DNA from: Eucalyptus grandis
Taxonomy: Eukaryota; Streptophyta; Magnoliopsida; Myrtales; Myrtaceae
Assembly (NCBI RefSeq): GCF_016545825.1
Contig: NC_052614.1
Coordinates: 20,602,559 to 20,666,558 of the forward strand
Length of the DNA stretch: 64,000 nucleotides
Reading direction: 5' to 3'
Made by a program: the position numbers and the translations under genes. Below are positions 22,561 through 34,249 of the stretch, in pieces. The notes below the pieces were generated by a model. It made no database searches and was not told the DNA's origin. It saw nothing but the letters and a program-made list of their open reading frames with translations. Each line of letters opens with the position of its first letter. Position 1 is the first letter of the stretch.

Positions 22561-22990
22561 CAACCTAACAATATCATTAGCACACTACTCAAGCAACATC
22601 CTTAGCTCCAACTAGAACGTGAACACTGACTGCCCAAATATCCAAAACAGTCACAAGACTAGTTATTAAAGGCCTAGCATACCAATACACTTCAGGCAAA
22701 TGCCAAATCAGAATAACCTTTTTCTGCAGCAGCTTAGGCACCCTTCGATGCTATATCTTGCTGTAAACACAAAGGGATTCATCCCAACGTCAACAGGAGG
22801 AGCAACTTGATTATGCAGCAAGTCATTCCTAGCTCTCCAAATATTGCATATGGAAGCCATTCTACAGTAGCTTCAGCGTAATCAACTCGAAAACTACTCC
22901 CTGGGCAGCCTGCTTTATCCAGTGAAGCCCAAAAATCCATTTCCCAGGAACTCGATCGGTAGCACATAGGACTAGAGGTCTCCTCCACAT
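22560..22990 (-). repeat. LINE-tail fragment (minus strand)
   Basis: This is a minus-strand relic with the peptide pieces GNGFLDF/DFWASLD, FRVDYAEATVEW and the LLxVKI-type tail. It is partnered by 46740-47190 and, more diverged, by 37900-38400. It resembles the zf-RVT to C-terminal part of plant LINEs. Frames are broken. Confidence 0.45.
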
Positions 22991-24299
22991 CTGCGAAGGG
23001 AGAAGAGTTTTGTCAAGAGGCTTGCTGTCACCACTTTCTTATTTCACTGTCTTTTTTCTTTTCAAGTTCATGTGTACTGTGAGCTAGCTTAGATTAATGA
23101 TCAACAGCCCCAGACACAGTCTATTTCCAGCTCGATTGTTTCGTTCATTTTATTTTTACTTCTTTTCGTATTTTGGCATTCTCAAGTTATTTGTGCAACT
23201 TTTATAGAACCATCAATCTACCAAAAATGGATAAAGAAACAGTGCCTTGCTGTATATGACCAAAAATTGATAACAATCTTCTCAACTGACTCTGAAATAC
23301 TGAGTTATCTGGAGAATTAGGTCATCTTCTTCTTTAACTGCTTAAAAATGACTTCTTATGGCATGAAAAAAAAGAGGGACCTAAGGCACAAATAATTAGA
23401 AGAACATACCGAATACCTAAAGCTTGACCTGGTCCGATATTGCGCACCTTTGAGAAAAGTATCATATGTATCGGAAATCGATGTGGCACACAAATGGGTT
23501 TTCACAAAATGGAATTAATTACCTCGGACAAATCCACATAAAGTTTCTCTTGTGATGGACCTGGGAGAGGGGGAACATGTCCTCAGAGCAAACTCCATTA
23601 CTTCTGGCAATTTCACAGATTCCCAAACTCGATCACATTGTGAATTCATCCATCTCTCCATTGCTAGAATCAGTCACATTTTGCTTAGAGAATTGAGCAT
23701 GAACTTTTGGAAACATCTGAAGATGTGGTTCGTGGAGGAACTTGCGAATTATTCAAGCCTGCAAGAATAGTTTGTACTATTGAGGGAAGCTAATAGATGA
23801 TATTATATCCAAAATAGCAGCAGAACATCTAAAGATTAGTTCAATTCCTGTTAGTTTTTGTACGTTGATAAGCTAATAGATGTTAACTTGTGTGACAGGA
23901 TGACAGTATATTCATTTTAACAGCAGTGACTTACTTGTAGAATTGAGCTCAGTGTCGGGTCCTGGAGACCATAGAAAACCTATAGTCAATGGCAAGTTCT
24001 GAGAATAGTAGTTATTGGTCTCCATCACTGATTCTTCTGCATCTGTTTCCCCTGCATCTTCCTAGTACAAGAAAAAATGAATCAGTCTTCTTATCCAATC
24101 CATCTGCTTTGAAGTCCACCATTCCAATGCTTCATATCATAGTTGAGGTACAATGCATATTTTATTTTATTTATGGATCATGCGTGAACCAAGGTGTACA
24201 ATAGTGTACATTATACACCTTGGTTCACACATCACGTTCAAAACTAATTATGCAAACGAGTGCTAGCAGAGATCTATCATAATCCATAGCTTTATTAAT

Positions 24300-24760
24300 T
24301 TCCGGCAAATATCTATATGAAAGGACTTCATGAACTCAACATAATTATCCAACTATTTGGCAGTATGATGATTATATATCTATTAACCATGTAAATATTT
24401 CACCAACAATTTATTGGCTACTTCATATTTCTATCTAATTAGATTTAGCTATCAGAGAAAAGAAAAACATACATTCCACCATTTCATTAGATAAAGATGC
24501 ACGTGATATCATGAACTATTTCTTTTGTACAGGCATCTTCTTCTTTTTTCACAAATTTTTATGTTTAATAAACCTTGGACAAGAAAAAAAAAATGAATAC
24601 CAAGCAATATTTAAAGTTTTGACAAATGATAGAGTTGTACTATTTCGCATGCTTGCCTTTCTAAGGTGACTGCAAACCAAACAGTTACAGTTTGCTAGGC
24701 AAAGCTCGATAAGTACAACTGAGAGCCACACCTGCCAGGTCACTTCGTCTCCGATTAATT
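24300..24760. repeat. flank repeat F (also at 28240-28690, 48480-48940, 53560-54000)
   Basis: The block with AACTCAACATAA, ATCCAAC and the TGATAGAGTTGTACTATTTC stretch flanks the LRR modules. In each duplication copy it lies once beyond the 3' side of the module (24.3-24.76, 48.5-48.94 kb) and once immediately 5' of it (28.24-28.69, 53.56-54.0 kb). Part of its right end is also found at 50995-51080. This arrangement suggests the LRR modules arose by an older tandem duplication within the locus. Confidence 0.55.
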
Positions 24761-24764
24761 TTAA

Positions 24765-26127
24765 AATTGATTTCGATTGCTTTCGGTTGTCTTTTCATTT
24801 CTGTTCTGTTTGCGTCAATTCTGATGTTGTCCATAAGAAAACAGAGGGGACCAATGAGCTTGAGGGCATTCTGTGGAGATGAAGTCGGGGCGTTGGAACA
24901 TGAACCATAGCAACAGCCACCTCATGATTGCTGTGCGTCATCACCTCATCACCGCCAGGTTGTTTCTTTTCAATTAAGTAGTAAGAATTGCTTGTACGCA
25001 TGGATTTTCTACTCTGATGTTTGTGTTCTGTATTACTCTATGCCATTCTGGTGTTAGTACTTCACACCACATGCTCACAACATTTTCAGCGGAATGCCCG
25101 ACTCCATTGCAGATAGTTCCTATTGCATTCTGTTTACCAATGTCTCAATGTTCAATGGAAGTTGCGTTTGTTGTGTCTTTGCTAGATTTCCCGTATATAA
25201 ATTATTGGAATGTGAACTAATTAGATATATAGGCGATGTATGTCGAATGCTGTTCATAAGTGTATGTGTGGATCAAATCCTGTTTATATGTGATTGTGTA
25301 TGTCAAATGGTGCTCCTGCATGTTACTTTGAGATGGTGAGGTGCTGAAGGAAAGAGGAGAATGCTGGGAGTACTATTTTCTATTTCGACATGAGGCTACT
25401 TATGATCATATACATGAGTAGTCCATGCTTGTTGCAAATATCAAAAGAGTTCGTGTCTGGAGCATGCGAGCTGCAAGTATGCATGATTTGAGAAGAAACA
25501 AGAGCTGTAAATGAGTTGAAAATAAACAATAAAATGAAAGCCAAATGAGATTGGATGATTTGATTGGATGAGAACCGAACAAAAGAAACTATAATTGTTG
25601 TTGCAAAAACTCAAGTGAATGCTTGACGTCAGACTCTTGAGAATTGAGAAGATGTAGTCAGTAGTGTCTGCTTTTGCTGCCACTTCTGCCACTACAACCT
25701 CATCCTAGAAGAAATTAGAATGGCTTGCAGATAATCTTCTAATTAGTCTCTTCTACCATCAGTTTTGCCCACTTCACACATTGGCACGGGAAAGACTAAT
25801 ATTTTCTCCTATTAAATCTAGTCATCCGTGACAGCATAATGCTAGGGCCAAGGATTGCACGTGTTAGTAATCTTGACACATTTTGGGGGCGTTCATGCAA
25901 TATTTGATCTAATGATCACCGTTTGGGACATCCCAAAATTGCCCACTTCAGCTTGTTTCTCTTCATCTCCCCTCTTGGTTTTTTGCACTCGTCAGTTATT
26001 TGAGAAATTTTGGTATAATAATTCATTTACCCAGATAAAAGTATCACATGCATTGGAAACTATTGTCTAAGTTGTCAAGAATCTTGACCATGCTTCTATG
26101 TGGCAAGCAATTTGATATTCACAGAGG
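24765..26127. repeat. repeat unit X, copy 2 (3'-truncated)
   Basis: This is collinear with 42905-44330 and 48945-50303. It stops abruptly at 26127, where LRR-module flank begins, whereas all three other copies continue further. Minus-strand frames around 25441-25692 (MAEVAAKADTTDY) have partners at 43641-43886 and 49590-49868 with similar starts. They lack a known domain and vary at the C-terminus, so coding status is uncertain. Confidence 0.6.
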
Positions 26128-26244
26128 ACCAAACAATAATCCATAGATTTATATAAAAAAGTAAGAATTAAGACATGAAAGACAGAGATAGACAGAGAGA
26201 CTAAGGAAGCAAACAGAACAAGCGAAAATGAGGAAATGCGATGC

Positions 26245-28235
26245 CTACAGCATGGCGTTTCTGAAAAATAAGTGAAAGATAGAAGGAAGACGCACCTCGT
26301 TGAATGTCATTCTCATCCTGACAAGAATCATCTCTTTATAATCCCGGTAAGTGCCCTCATAACTACTTAGTTTCATGCAACCCCATACTTCTATCATGCA
26401 TTCATTTGGTATCTTTGAGTTGGATACATCAGTCAACCTTTCCAACGATCCACACCTGGAAAAATACAAAATACCCAAAAGCTCCAATTCTTCAAGGCCC
26501 TCAACAACCCGTAGCCCATTGCATTGGTAGATCCGCAAAACCTTTAGCCTCTTCGAGTTTGATAAACCGCACAACCCTCCTAGGGAGTCGCAGTAGCCAA
26601 CTCGAAGTTCCTCTAATGATTCCATTATACTGGGAAATTGAATTTCAAGTAGCTTTGGGCAATCTAAAACTTCCATTTTATCGAGCTTCCTTAGGCTTGA
26701 TGAAATAGCGACAATCGCTCGAGAAACTCACATTCTCTCACATCTAAATTTCTCAATAGTTCAAGCCCATCCAATTGAATTTCCCTCAATGGAGAGCTAT
26801 GGAGACACAATATGGATAAATTTTTCAAGTTGGAAAATTGTGGTCCAATGACTATCGAGTCAAAATTGTCCATGCCAGATAAAGTGAGTTCTCTAAGTTG
26901 AGGTAGGCAACCCAACTCTGTTGTGAAATGGGAAAATCTGAAAGGCCCCACTCAACTTCTCCAACTTAGATAACTTTCCAAGCCATTGCATTTGGATAGT
27001 TCGCATTGGGTCGATGGTTGGGCAGGTGCTTGTCTAAAGCCATTAGACAAAAGCATTTCCACTAGATTCGTGAGGTTCTGAGATCCGGAACTAACCGCAA
27101 TGATGCCGAGTGAACACGTAGACAATGCAAACTCGAGGAAGCTTTGGCAACTCTTGAAGCTCATTGCAATGTGTTAAATCCAGCTTTTGGAGTCGCGTGA
27201 GGTAATTGATTGCCATTGGCACTGCACTAATATTGGTATATGAAATGTCTAGGATGCTCGAGACAATAGTTTGCCAATTTCAATTGGAAATTCGCCTGCA
27301 AGTTGCTCACAATGTTCAGCATTGAGCTCCTCCAACTTCTCTAGCATTTCAATGCGCGGGTAACCTCCTTATTGGACTAAATCCCATCCTCATCACCTTC
27401 GGTTGCTTCAGATTTTTATCGAATCGGGTAACTCAACAACATTTGTCCCTGAAAGATTCAACTTCTGTAATGATGTCAAGTTGCCTATTGATTCTGGAAG
27501 CTCCCCCAAATTTCGACAATATTTGAGTGAAAGAAACTCAAGTTGCGTAAGCTCTCCAATAAAAATTGGAAGTTCCACAATTGGTGCGCCCGATAGATTT
27601 AGGTATGACAGATGTTTTGCATTGCCAATTGAATCAGGTAAACTTGTAATTCTTGAGGATGATATATCCAATTGAGACAATGATCCTAATTTCCCTATAG
27701 AGTATGGAAGTTTCTCCACTTGAGAGCACCTTTTGATAGAGAAGTGCATCAAATTCACAAGTCCTCCAATCTCCCTGGGCAAAGTGCGAAGATTCGTACA
27801 CCAAATAATGTCCAACTGAGTAGAAGTTTCATCTTCCCAACGGAGGAGTCACATTTTCGCAAGTTTAGACAGTAGTGAAAATACGGTGTCTCCAAACTCG
27901 GGTAACCAGTCCATTTCCATCTGTGAAAGTTTCTCGACAATCACGTAATGCGTGTGGAACTTCCAATTTTCCAACATCTGCAAAAGTAGTTGAAACATTA
28001 TCGAGAGAGGGGTCAAAGAAAAAAAAATACGATGTGGAGAGAACAAAAGTAAAAATTCAGACTTTCAAAAATTTTCATCCGCCCCGATTTTTGGCGTTTC
28101 AACTGTGCTAAAGTTCGAAAATTACTAGACTTTTCAAGTTTAAATTGGCCATTCTGCAATCTAGAAGAGGATAATCCCAAAAAGCCATCTTAGTTTCAGG
28201 CAATGATAGTTGATATCTCCAACAAAGTCCCTGCT
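26245..28235 (-). pseudogene. LRR-only module C (decayed LRR exon plus part of the preceding exon)
   Basis: Minus strand. 28235-28060 matches part of exon 3 of TNL-A/B. After an acceptor at 27980-27978, the LRR exon starts at 27977 and runs to a stop at 26247-26245. Intact stretches read as TNL leucine-rich repeats (LPDSIGNAKHLSYLNLSG, LPESIGNLTSLQKLNLSG). Compared with module D it has at least seven single-base indels (near 27412, 27275, 27134, 27087, 27000, 26920, 26705), so the frame breaks repeatedly. There are no TIR or NBS exons upstream, where flank repeat F is found. It is a non-functional partial gene copy in the position that D occupies next to TNL-B. Confidence 0.85.
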
Positions 28236-29474
28236 TTTATTAGCTTTTGACATGTATTCATAAAAAGAACTTGATGAACTCAACATAATCATCCAACGAT
28301 TTAGCAGTATTATGATTCAACATCCATGAAGTATGTACATAGTTCACCCAAATTGTATTAACTACTTCATTTTTCACTTTAATCAAATTCAGCTCTTAGG
28401 AAAAGAAAACAATATGTTTCTGTGTGATTAGATAAACAGATATCATGAATTATATGTTTTTTATAGGCACTTCTATTTTCTAAATAATTCTTTCTGTTTA
28501 ATAGAAAACTAAAATAAATCCTTTTGACAAGGAAAAAGTTGTAACATCAAGCAATATGTAAAATTTGGGCAAATGATAGAGTTGTACTATTTCACGTGCT
28601 TGCCTTCTAATGGAGGATGCCAAACCATACGAGTTAATTCGAGAGGCGTAGTAGGATAAGTAGAACATTGTCGACAAGTAGGTATTGCATATAAGCTAAC
28701 TCCGTTTTTGCTATATCTTTTTTCACTATTACTCCTTTTCTCGTGGCTCATCCAATTGTAACACCTCAAATCTTTCAAAATACATAAATCATATATTCGT
28801 TTCTATAAATTTATATTTTCATTTCAAAATATGAAGGGAAATAGTTGTTTAAAAGAAATCTATTCGAATACTTAACTATAGTTGAGCTTCTACTTATGTG
28901 CCCATGAGCAAGATTTTTATCTTTGGTTGGGAAATATCGACACAATCACTTTCTTGTTTATATGAAGGATCTTTATTACGTCAATTGCCAATTGTAAGAA
29001 ATAATTATACTCACAATTGTATGTTTGACATGTGAAAGAGTTAATAATCATCTCGGGTGTCCACCTTCTAGACTATTCACAAAGTGCATCTACGTGTCTA
29101 GTTTAACGAGGCTACTCCCTATAGGCAAAACTTCGTAATTGAAATTTAATTTGACTCAAGTGATATTTTAGGATCTCTATCTTCTACCTTAAACTCATCT
29201 CTCGCTACGGATTCCCCGTATCCGAAAGAAAATTTCAAGTCAATTTGGTTTTAGGGAACATTTATTATTTTCGTTTTAGCACAAAGATCTCTAGAGACTG
29301 CAACTTATTTTCTGAAAACAACCTTAATTTCATTTTGCAATACTTAAGTTCTTCAATATTTCAGAATATATTGAGTTCACGAAAGATAAAATTTTCACCC
29401 AACACATTCGAGAAAAAGAAATTTTCTCACTTCATCGACGTGAGAAGAATTTTGGGTCCGTAGAAGAGACCATA

Positions 29475-29648
29475 CCTGTACGATGAGCGGTTGGCCACGT
29501 TCGAAGAACCGCGCCGCACCCTCCGAAAGGAAGAAGGCCGAGTATTGAGAAATGTTAACAAAGAAAGAACCACACGACACGTTGTACGCGGAACGAGAGA
29601 GAGAAAGAGAGATGAAAGTAAACGGAACAAGGGAAAGAAAAGTCATGC
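29475..29648 (-). promoter_or_regulatory. TNL-A 3' region ending in a consensus splice donor
   Basis: About 170 bp downstream of the stop, GTACAG/GTATGG (exon edge 29476, GT at 29475-29474) fits a plant 5' splice site. It is preserved exactly at TNL-B (54787/54786). The intervening GC-richer sequence is collinear in both copies. This suggests a spliced 3' untranslated region, or splicing onward to downstream exons. It is inferred from consensus and conservation only. Confidence 0.4.
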
Positions 29649-31395
29649 CTACCGCCTGCGTTTCCCAAAAATTAAAATTTGAAAAATAAAGTGAAGGGTA
29701 GAAGGAAGGCGCACCTGGTCTAATCCCCTCCTCGTCCACTCAAGAATCTCCTCTCTATAATCCCCGTAACGGCCGCTATAGCAATCTGGTAACTTCTCGC
29801 ACTTCCATACATCTATCGTGCATTCATTTGGTATCTTTGAGTTGGATAGATTAGTCAACACTTTCAACGATGGACACTCGGAGAAATACAACCACTGCGA
29901 AAGCTCCAATTCTTCAAGGCCCTCAATAACCCGTAGTACAGGGCACCCCATGAATGTTAAACGTTTCAGCTTCTTCAAGTTTGATAAACCATACAACCCT
30001 TCTAGGGATTTGCAGTCCATAACTCTGGGACTCTCCAATGATTCCATTGTACTGAGAAATTGAATTTGAAGTAACTCTGGGCAATTACTAACTTCCATTC
30101 TAGAAAGCTTCCTCAAGCTCGATGAAATAACTGACAATCCCTTGAGAAACTTGCAGTATGTCACAGTCAAATCTCCCAATAGTTCAAGCCCATCAAGTTG
30201 AATTTCCCTCAATGGACAACGACAAAGATGCAATGTGGACAAATTTTTCAAGTGCGAAAATTGGGGTCCAACGACTACCAAGTCGAAACTATCCATGCGA
30301 CCTAAGGTGAGTTTTTTAAGTTGAGGTAGGCAACCCAACTCCGTTGACGGCACGGGAAGATCTGAGAGGCACAACTCCAATTGCTCCAGTTTAGATAACT
30401 TCCCAACCCATTGCAATTGAAGAGTTGATGCCTGGGCAAGTGCTTGTCCAGAGTTGTTGGACAGCTCCAAAGTCACTAGATTCGTTAGGTAACTGAGATC
30501 CGGAACTAACTGCAATGATGCCGATTTAACACGTAGGCAATTCAAACTTGAGGGAAGTTTTGGCAGCTCTTGAAGCTCATTACAAAATGATAGATCTAGC
30601 TCTTGGAGTTGCATGAGGGAATTAATTGTTGTCGATGGGACTGCACAAACACTAGTTTGCGATATGTCTAGGATACTTGGAGACAATAGTTCACCAATTG
30701 CAGTTGGGAGTTCGCCGCAAGTTGTTGACAATTTCGGACATTGAGCTCCTCCATGCTCTCTAGCATTCCAATACCGGCCTGGCAACCTCCGTATTGGACG
30801 GGATGCCATTTTCATCACCTTCAATTGCTTGAGATTCTTTATCGAATTAGGTAACTCAATAATTTTTGTACTTGAGAGATCCAACATCTGTAATTTTGTC
30901 AAATAACCTATTGATTCTGGAAGCTCCACAAAATTATGACAATCAGAGATTGAAAGGAATTTGAGTTGCGTAAGCTCTCCAATAGAAATTGGAAGTTCCA
31001 CAATTGACATCCCTGATAGATCAAGGGATGATAGGTTCTTTGCATTACCAATAGAATCGGGTAAACTTGTAATTTTTGTATATGATATATCCAACTTCAA
31101 CAATGATGCTAATTTCCCGATGTCTGGAAGTTTCTTGATTTTCCAGCACCCTTAGATAGAAAAGTGCTTGATTCACTAGTCCTCCAATCTCTTTAGGCAA
31201 ATTTCGAAGATTTGGGCACCAATTAATTTGCAAGTGAGTAAGATATTTTAGTTTCCCAATAGAGGAGTCAACTTCTTGCAAGTTTGAACAGTGACTAAGA
31301 GATAGTATCTCCAAACTCACGCATCCAGAAAAGTCTAGAGTCTGTTTCAATCCAGGACAACCAATGAGAGAAAGAACTTTCAATTTGTTTTCCAT
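29649..31395 (-). pseudogene. TNL-A exon 4: LRR domain, frame-disrupted
   Basis: The exon starts after a TTTGCAG acceptor (31398-31396) with MENKLKVLSLIGC. About 75 codons are in frame. Then a 2-nt deletion near 31170, plus a TAA at 31154-31152 in the ancestral frame, end the domain. Beyond the stop the LRR frame is open from about 31151 to 29649 (484 codons from 31103). Between about 30777 and 30717 a 1-nt insertion and a 1-nt deletion cancel each other and change some 20 residues relative to TNL-B. An extra base near 29690 replaces the original stop, so the frame reads on to 29649. The end matches the conserved RLPS-F-F-type tail of modules B, C and D. Confidence 0.85.
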
Positions 31396-31481
31396 CTGCA
31401 AAGGTCACTGAAACATTATCACAGAGGATCAAAGAGAGAATACTATGTCTATGTTAAGAGAACAAAAGTACGAATTCACAC

Positions 31482-31766
31482 CTTCAAAATGTTCCATCCA
31501 CCCCAGTTATCGATGTTGTCATTGAATGAAAGTTCAAAAAGTGCTAGATTTTTCAAGTGTAAGTAGGCCATTCCAGGATCTAAAGGAGGATAATGCCAAG
31601 AAAGCCATCTTAGCTCTTGGAGATTATTGTTGATGTCTCCAGCAAAAGTCCCTCTATATAACTTGAGAAATTTTAGATTTGGCATCCTCTCAAGTTCTTC
31701 ATCCATAATGCTGATGGGATCCGAATTATATTGACCTAAATTGAGTGCTTTAATTTTGTCCTTTCT
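31482..31766 (-). CDS. TNL-A exon 3: NBS-LRR linker
   Basis: This 95-codon exon is bounded by a TTGGCAG acceptor and an AAG/GTGTGA donor, both phase 0. It reads KIKALNLGQYN, MPNLKFLKLYRGTFAG and LQELRWLSWHYPPLD, the standard first LRR-like exon of TNLs that follows the NBS exon. The length is identical to the TNL-B exon 3 (285 bp). Confidence 0.88.
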
Positions 31767-31905
31767 CTGCCAATAGAAACTATCAATGAGTATGAGCTTG
31801 CAAACATTAAATTTGTCGTTTAGAATGCCTAAAAGGAATATCTTAAATGGGAAGTGGGAAAATAATTTCACGGTGGATAATGTATGAATCCTACTTTTAC
31901 CTTAC

Positions 31906-32998
31906 CTCTTTCGATCTCATTACTTCCAAAGCTTCTTCGTCATTCCACAACCTACTAAGGGCACATTCTTTTTTAACAATGTCTCTTCCAAGATCTCTCA
32001 ATTGATCATGCATCCATATAGTATCACCATCAACAATTTTAATTAGACACAAGTCGGTAAGTTTTTTCAATGACTTATGGGGGTAAAGATGGCAAGCATC
32101 CCAGAAATAGGCTGCCCATAATTTATTTTCAGATATGAAGAAGCATGCGATATCAAGAAAAACTTCTTTTTCCACATCTCCTAATGCATCATAACTTATC
32201 CTCAACTTATCCCGGACTTCATCATGAGGTACATTCTTCAACATTTCTAGCATTTCTTTCCATATTTCCTCTTTTTGGTCATAAAGATAGGAACCTATGA
32301 CTTCAAGAGCCAATGGGAGTCCCCCGGTCATAAATACAACTTCTTGAGAGAGACTTCGATAAGCATTGGGAGGAGAGACCTCGTTAAATGCATGCAAACT
32401 GAAAAGTTCTAGCGCTTTATCACAATCCATTTCCTTCACTTCATAAGCTAATATTCCCTTCTCTTCATCCAAAATTCGTTTGTCTCTTGTTGTAATGATA
32501 ATCCTACTCCCAGAACAGAAAGTGTTGAGGTCCCCAGCTAGTTTCTTAAGTTGTTCTTTCTTGTCTAGATCATCTAGAACAATGAGAACTTTCTTAGAAC
32601 TAGCTCTCCTTCTTATGCTGTCTATCCCTTCATCAGTGTTGCTAAAATTTTCTACAAATCTAGAATCAGAGATGTCAAATGCCAACTGTTTTTGCAGATT
32701 TACTAGGCCATTTCCTTTTGATGATTCTCGGATGTTCCCAATGAAGCTGCATTGGCCATCAAACTGAAGACATAATTCATTGAAAACAATCTTAGCAAGA
32801 GTAGTTTTACCAATCCCGCCCATTCCATGGATTCCAACGAAACCCACACCCGTGCCAGAGTCAACTTGTTTGTCTAACAAATCCATTATGGCTTCTACTT
32901 GTTTGTCTACCCCAACCAATTTGTTGTCCAAAGGTCTTTGTTTTACCTTCAGCTTACATAGAACCTCTTTCACAACGAGTTCAATGACTTCACCTTGT
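31906..32998 (-). CDS. TNL-A exon 2: NB-ARC (NBS) domain
   Basis: The exon follows a GCAG acceptor (33001-32999) and ends at a GTAAGG donor. It contains, in order, the P-loop GMGGIGKTT at about residues 218-226 of the protein, kinase-2 KVLIVLDDLD at 296-305, RNBS-B GSRIIITTRD at 323-332, GLPLA at 386-390, the TNL-type RNBS-D (FLDIACFF) near 440-447 and an intact MHD at 489-491. The kinase-2 motif ends in Asp, as TNLs do. This is the nucleotide-binding switch of the receptor. The frame is intact over all 1,093 bases, unlike its TNL-B partner. Confidence 0.93.
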
Positions 32999-33508
32999 CT
33001 GCAACATACCAAACACTTTTAGTCAAAGATAACAAATAACAATCTCACTACTACTTCCTAGAAGATAGCATTGGAATCGGATCACTATTTTCAAGTCTCA
33101 GGTAAATTCTATAGAGCCACAAGAATTTTGGTGTAATAGACTCCACAGGATATCACTGGTATGATAAACTTACAATTTGACCCTATTTCCAAGAAAGAAG
33201 ATGTTCATTTGCAGTCCGAATTACAGACATCATTCTAGAATTAGATCAAATTCACTCATGTAACTGTCACTAGCCAAAATGGCCCTGCTTATGTATCAGA
33301 ATTAGTGAAATGCCTCTGTTCTTTCCTCCCGGTGAGAAATGAAATTTATTGCTCATACCAAAAACCGGTTTGTATATACCACGTCAACCAATATGTTTCA
33401 ACAACATACACCCCTCCAGCTAGTTTTCACTGCCATTTACAAGAACAATACGAGAATAGCATTTGGACTGAAGCTTGAGAAGAGTTCCATAAATAAGCAT
33501 TTACTTAC

Positions 33509-33987
33509 GCTTTCCCTTGAACTTCCCATCCCTTGATCTCAGCCACTTTTCCCAGAGCCGCCTCCCACTGTTGCCTCATCTCGGCACCGTGCCTCTGCTC
33601 ATGCTTCTCCAGGTCCTTCAGGTACAGTTCCGTCCTGAGCTTGACGTCGATGGGCATGACATCAAAGAAGATGGGTAGGATCTCCGGCTTCCCAGTCGAT
33701 TCACGGAGCTCCGTCACTCGAGCGAGCTCGCGGAGGCACCAAGCGCTCGAAGCATAGCCTTTGGAGAGGATCGGTATGCAGATCTTGGAGTTGCCGACCG
33801 CTCTCAGGAGATCGTCGATCCGATCACCAGCGTGAAGCTCTTCGCTGTCTCTGTAGGCGACGATTCCCTGGCCGAACATGGTCCGGTAGAGGCAGTCGGT
33901 GAAGTTGTTGCGAGTGTCGGGCCCTCTGAAACTCAAGAACACGTCGTACCGGGTCGCCGACGCGCTGGAACCACCGGTTGCTGCCAT
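33509..33987 (-). CDS. TNL-A exon 1: TIR domain
   Basis: This exon has 159 complete codons plus two bases. A short Gly/Ser/Ala leader is followed by the TIR fold: DVFLSFRG at residues 15-22, the BB-loop/DSEELHAGDRI region at 47-57, ICIPILSKGYASSAWCLREL with the presumed catalytic Glu at residue 87, then EILPIFFDV and an alpha-helical end to GWEVQGK. The exon closes at a GTAAGT donor (33508-33503). No internal damage was found. In the family this domain hydrolyses NAD+ on receptor oligomerisation; activity here is inferred from the intact motif. Confidence 0.93.
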
Positions 33988-34159
33988 GTTTTCGGGGGGC
34001 TTCCCTCGCAAAAGGTCTCTCTGTCTCGCTCTGGTTTTTGCCTGCTCGGAGTTGGAGCCGCGTCTTCGTTAGGGTTAGAAAGTAGAAATCATGCGTGAAT
34101 GCACAAACCGATCTCAGGGAATCCCTCAGAAGCCCTCTTCCTCCAAATGGACCCGCGCC

Positions 34160-34165
34160 CACGTG
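34160..34165. promoter_or_regulatory. G-box CACGTG upstream of TNL-A
   Basis: A palindromic CACGTG lies 173 bp upstream of the TNL-A ATG. It is conserved at 59488-59493 upstream of TNL-B. G-boxes are bound by bZIP and bHLH factors; a role here is inferred from position and conservation. Confidence 0.45.
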
Positions 34166-34234
34166 CAAGATCCGGATATTCGAGCTTTCGGCCTGGATCG
34201 GCATCCGATGCTTAAAGTAAACAGAGAAGGACGT

Positions 34235-34247
34235 TTGACCCGGTCAA
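34235..34247. promoter_or_regulatory. inverted W-box pair TTGACCCGGTCAA upstream of TNL-A
   Basis: Two WRKY-binding W-boxes (TTGACC and its inverse GGTCAA) face each other around one base, about 250 bp upstream of the ATG. The identical 13-mer lies at 59595-59607 upstream of TNL-B. W-boxes are the known binding sites of WRKY factors in defence genes. The close palindromic arrangement would suit paired binding. Confidence 0.55.
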
Positions 34248-34249
34248 GC

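Larger units (their letters stand above)
29649..33987 (-). pseudogene. TNL-A, TIR-NBS-LRR resistance gene with broken LRR exon
   Basis: A four-exon TNL, L6-like by resemblance: exon 1 33987-33509 (TIR), exon 2 32998-31906 (NBS), exon 3 31766-31482, exon 4 from 31395 (LRR). All internal junctions are GT/AG. Exons 1+2 total 524 codons, exon 3 is 95 codons, and introns 2 and 3 are phase 0. TNLs are intracellular immune receptors that detect pathogen effectors and signal through TIR NADase activity via EDS1. Exon 4 carries an in-frame TAA (31154-31152) and a 2-nt deletion near 31170. As read, the product would stop after about 735 residues (TIR-NBS plus a few LRRs). An open LRR frame of 484 codons continues after the break. 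Start choice: ATG at 33987 matches TNL-B; upstream in-frame codons have no ATG. Confidence 0.88.
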
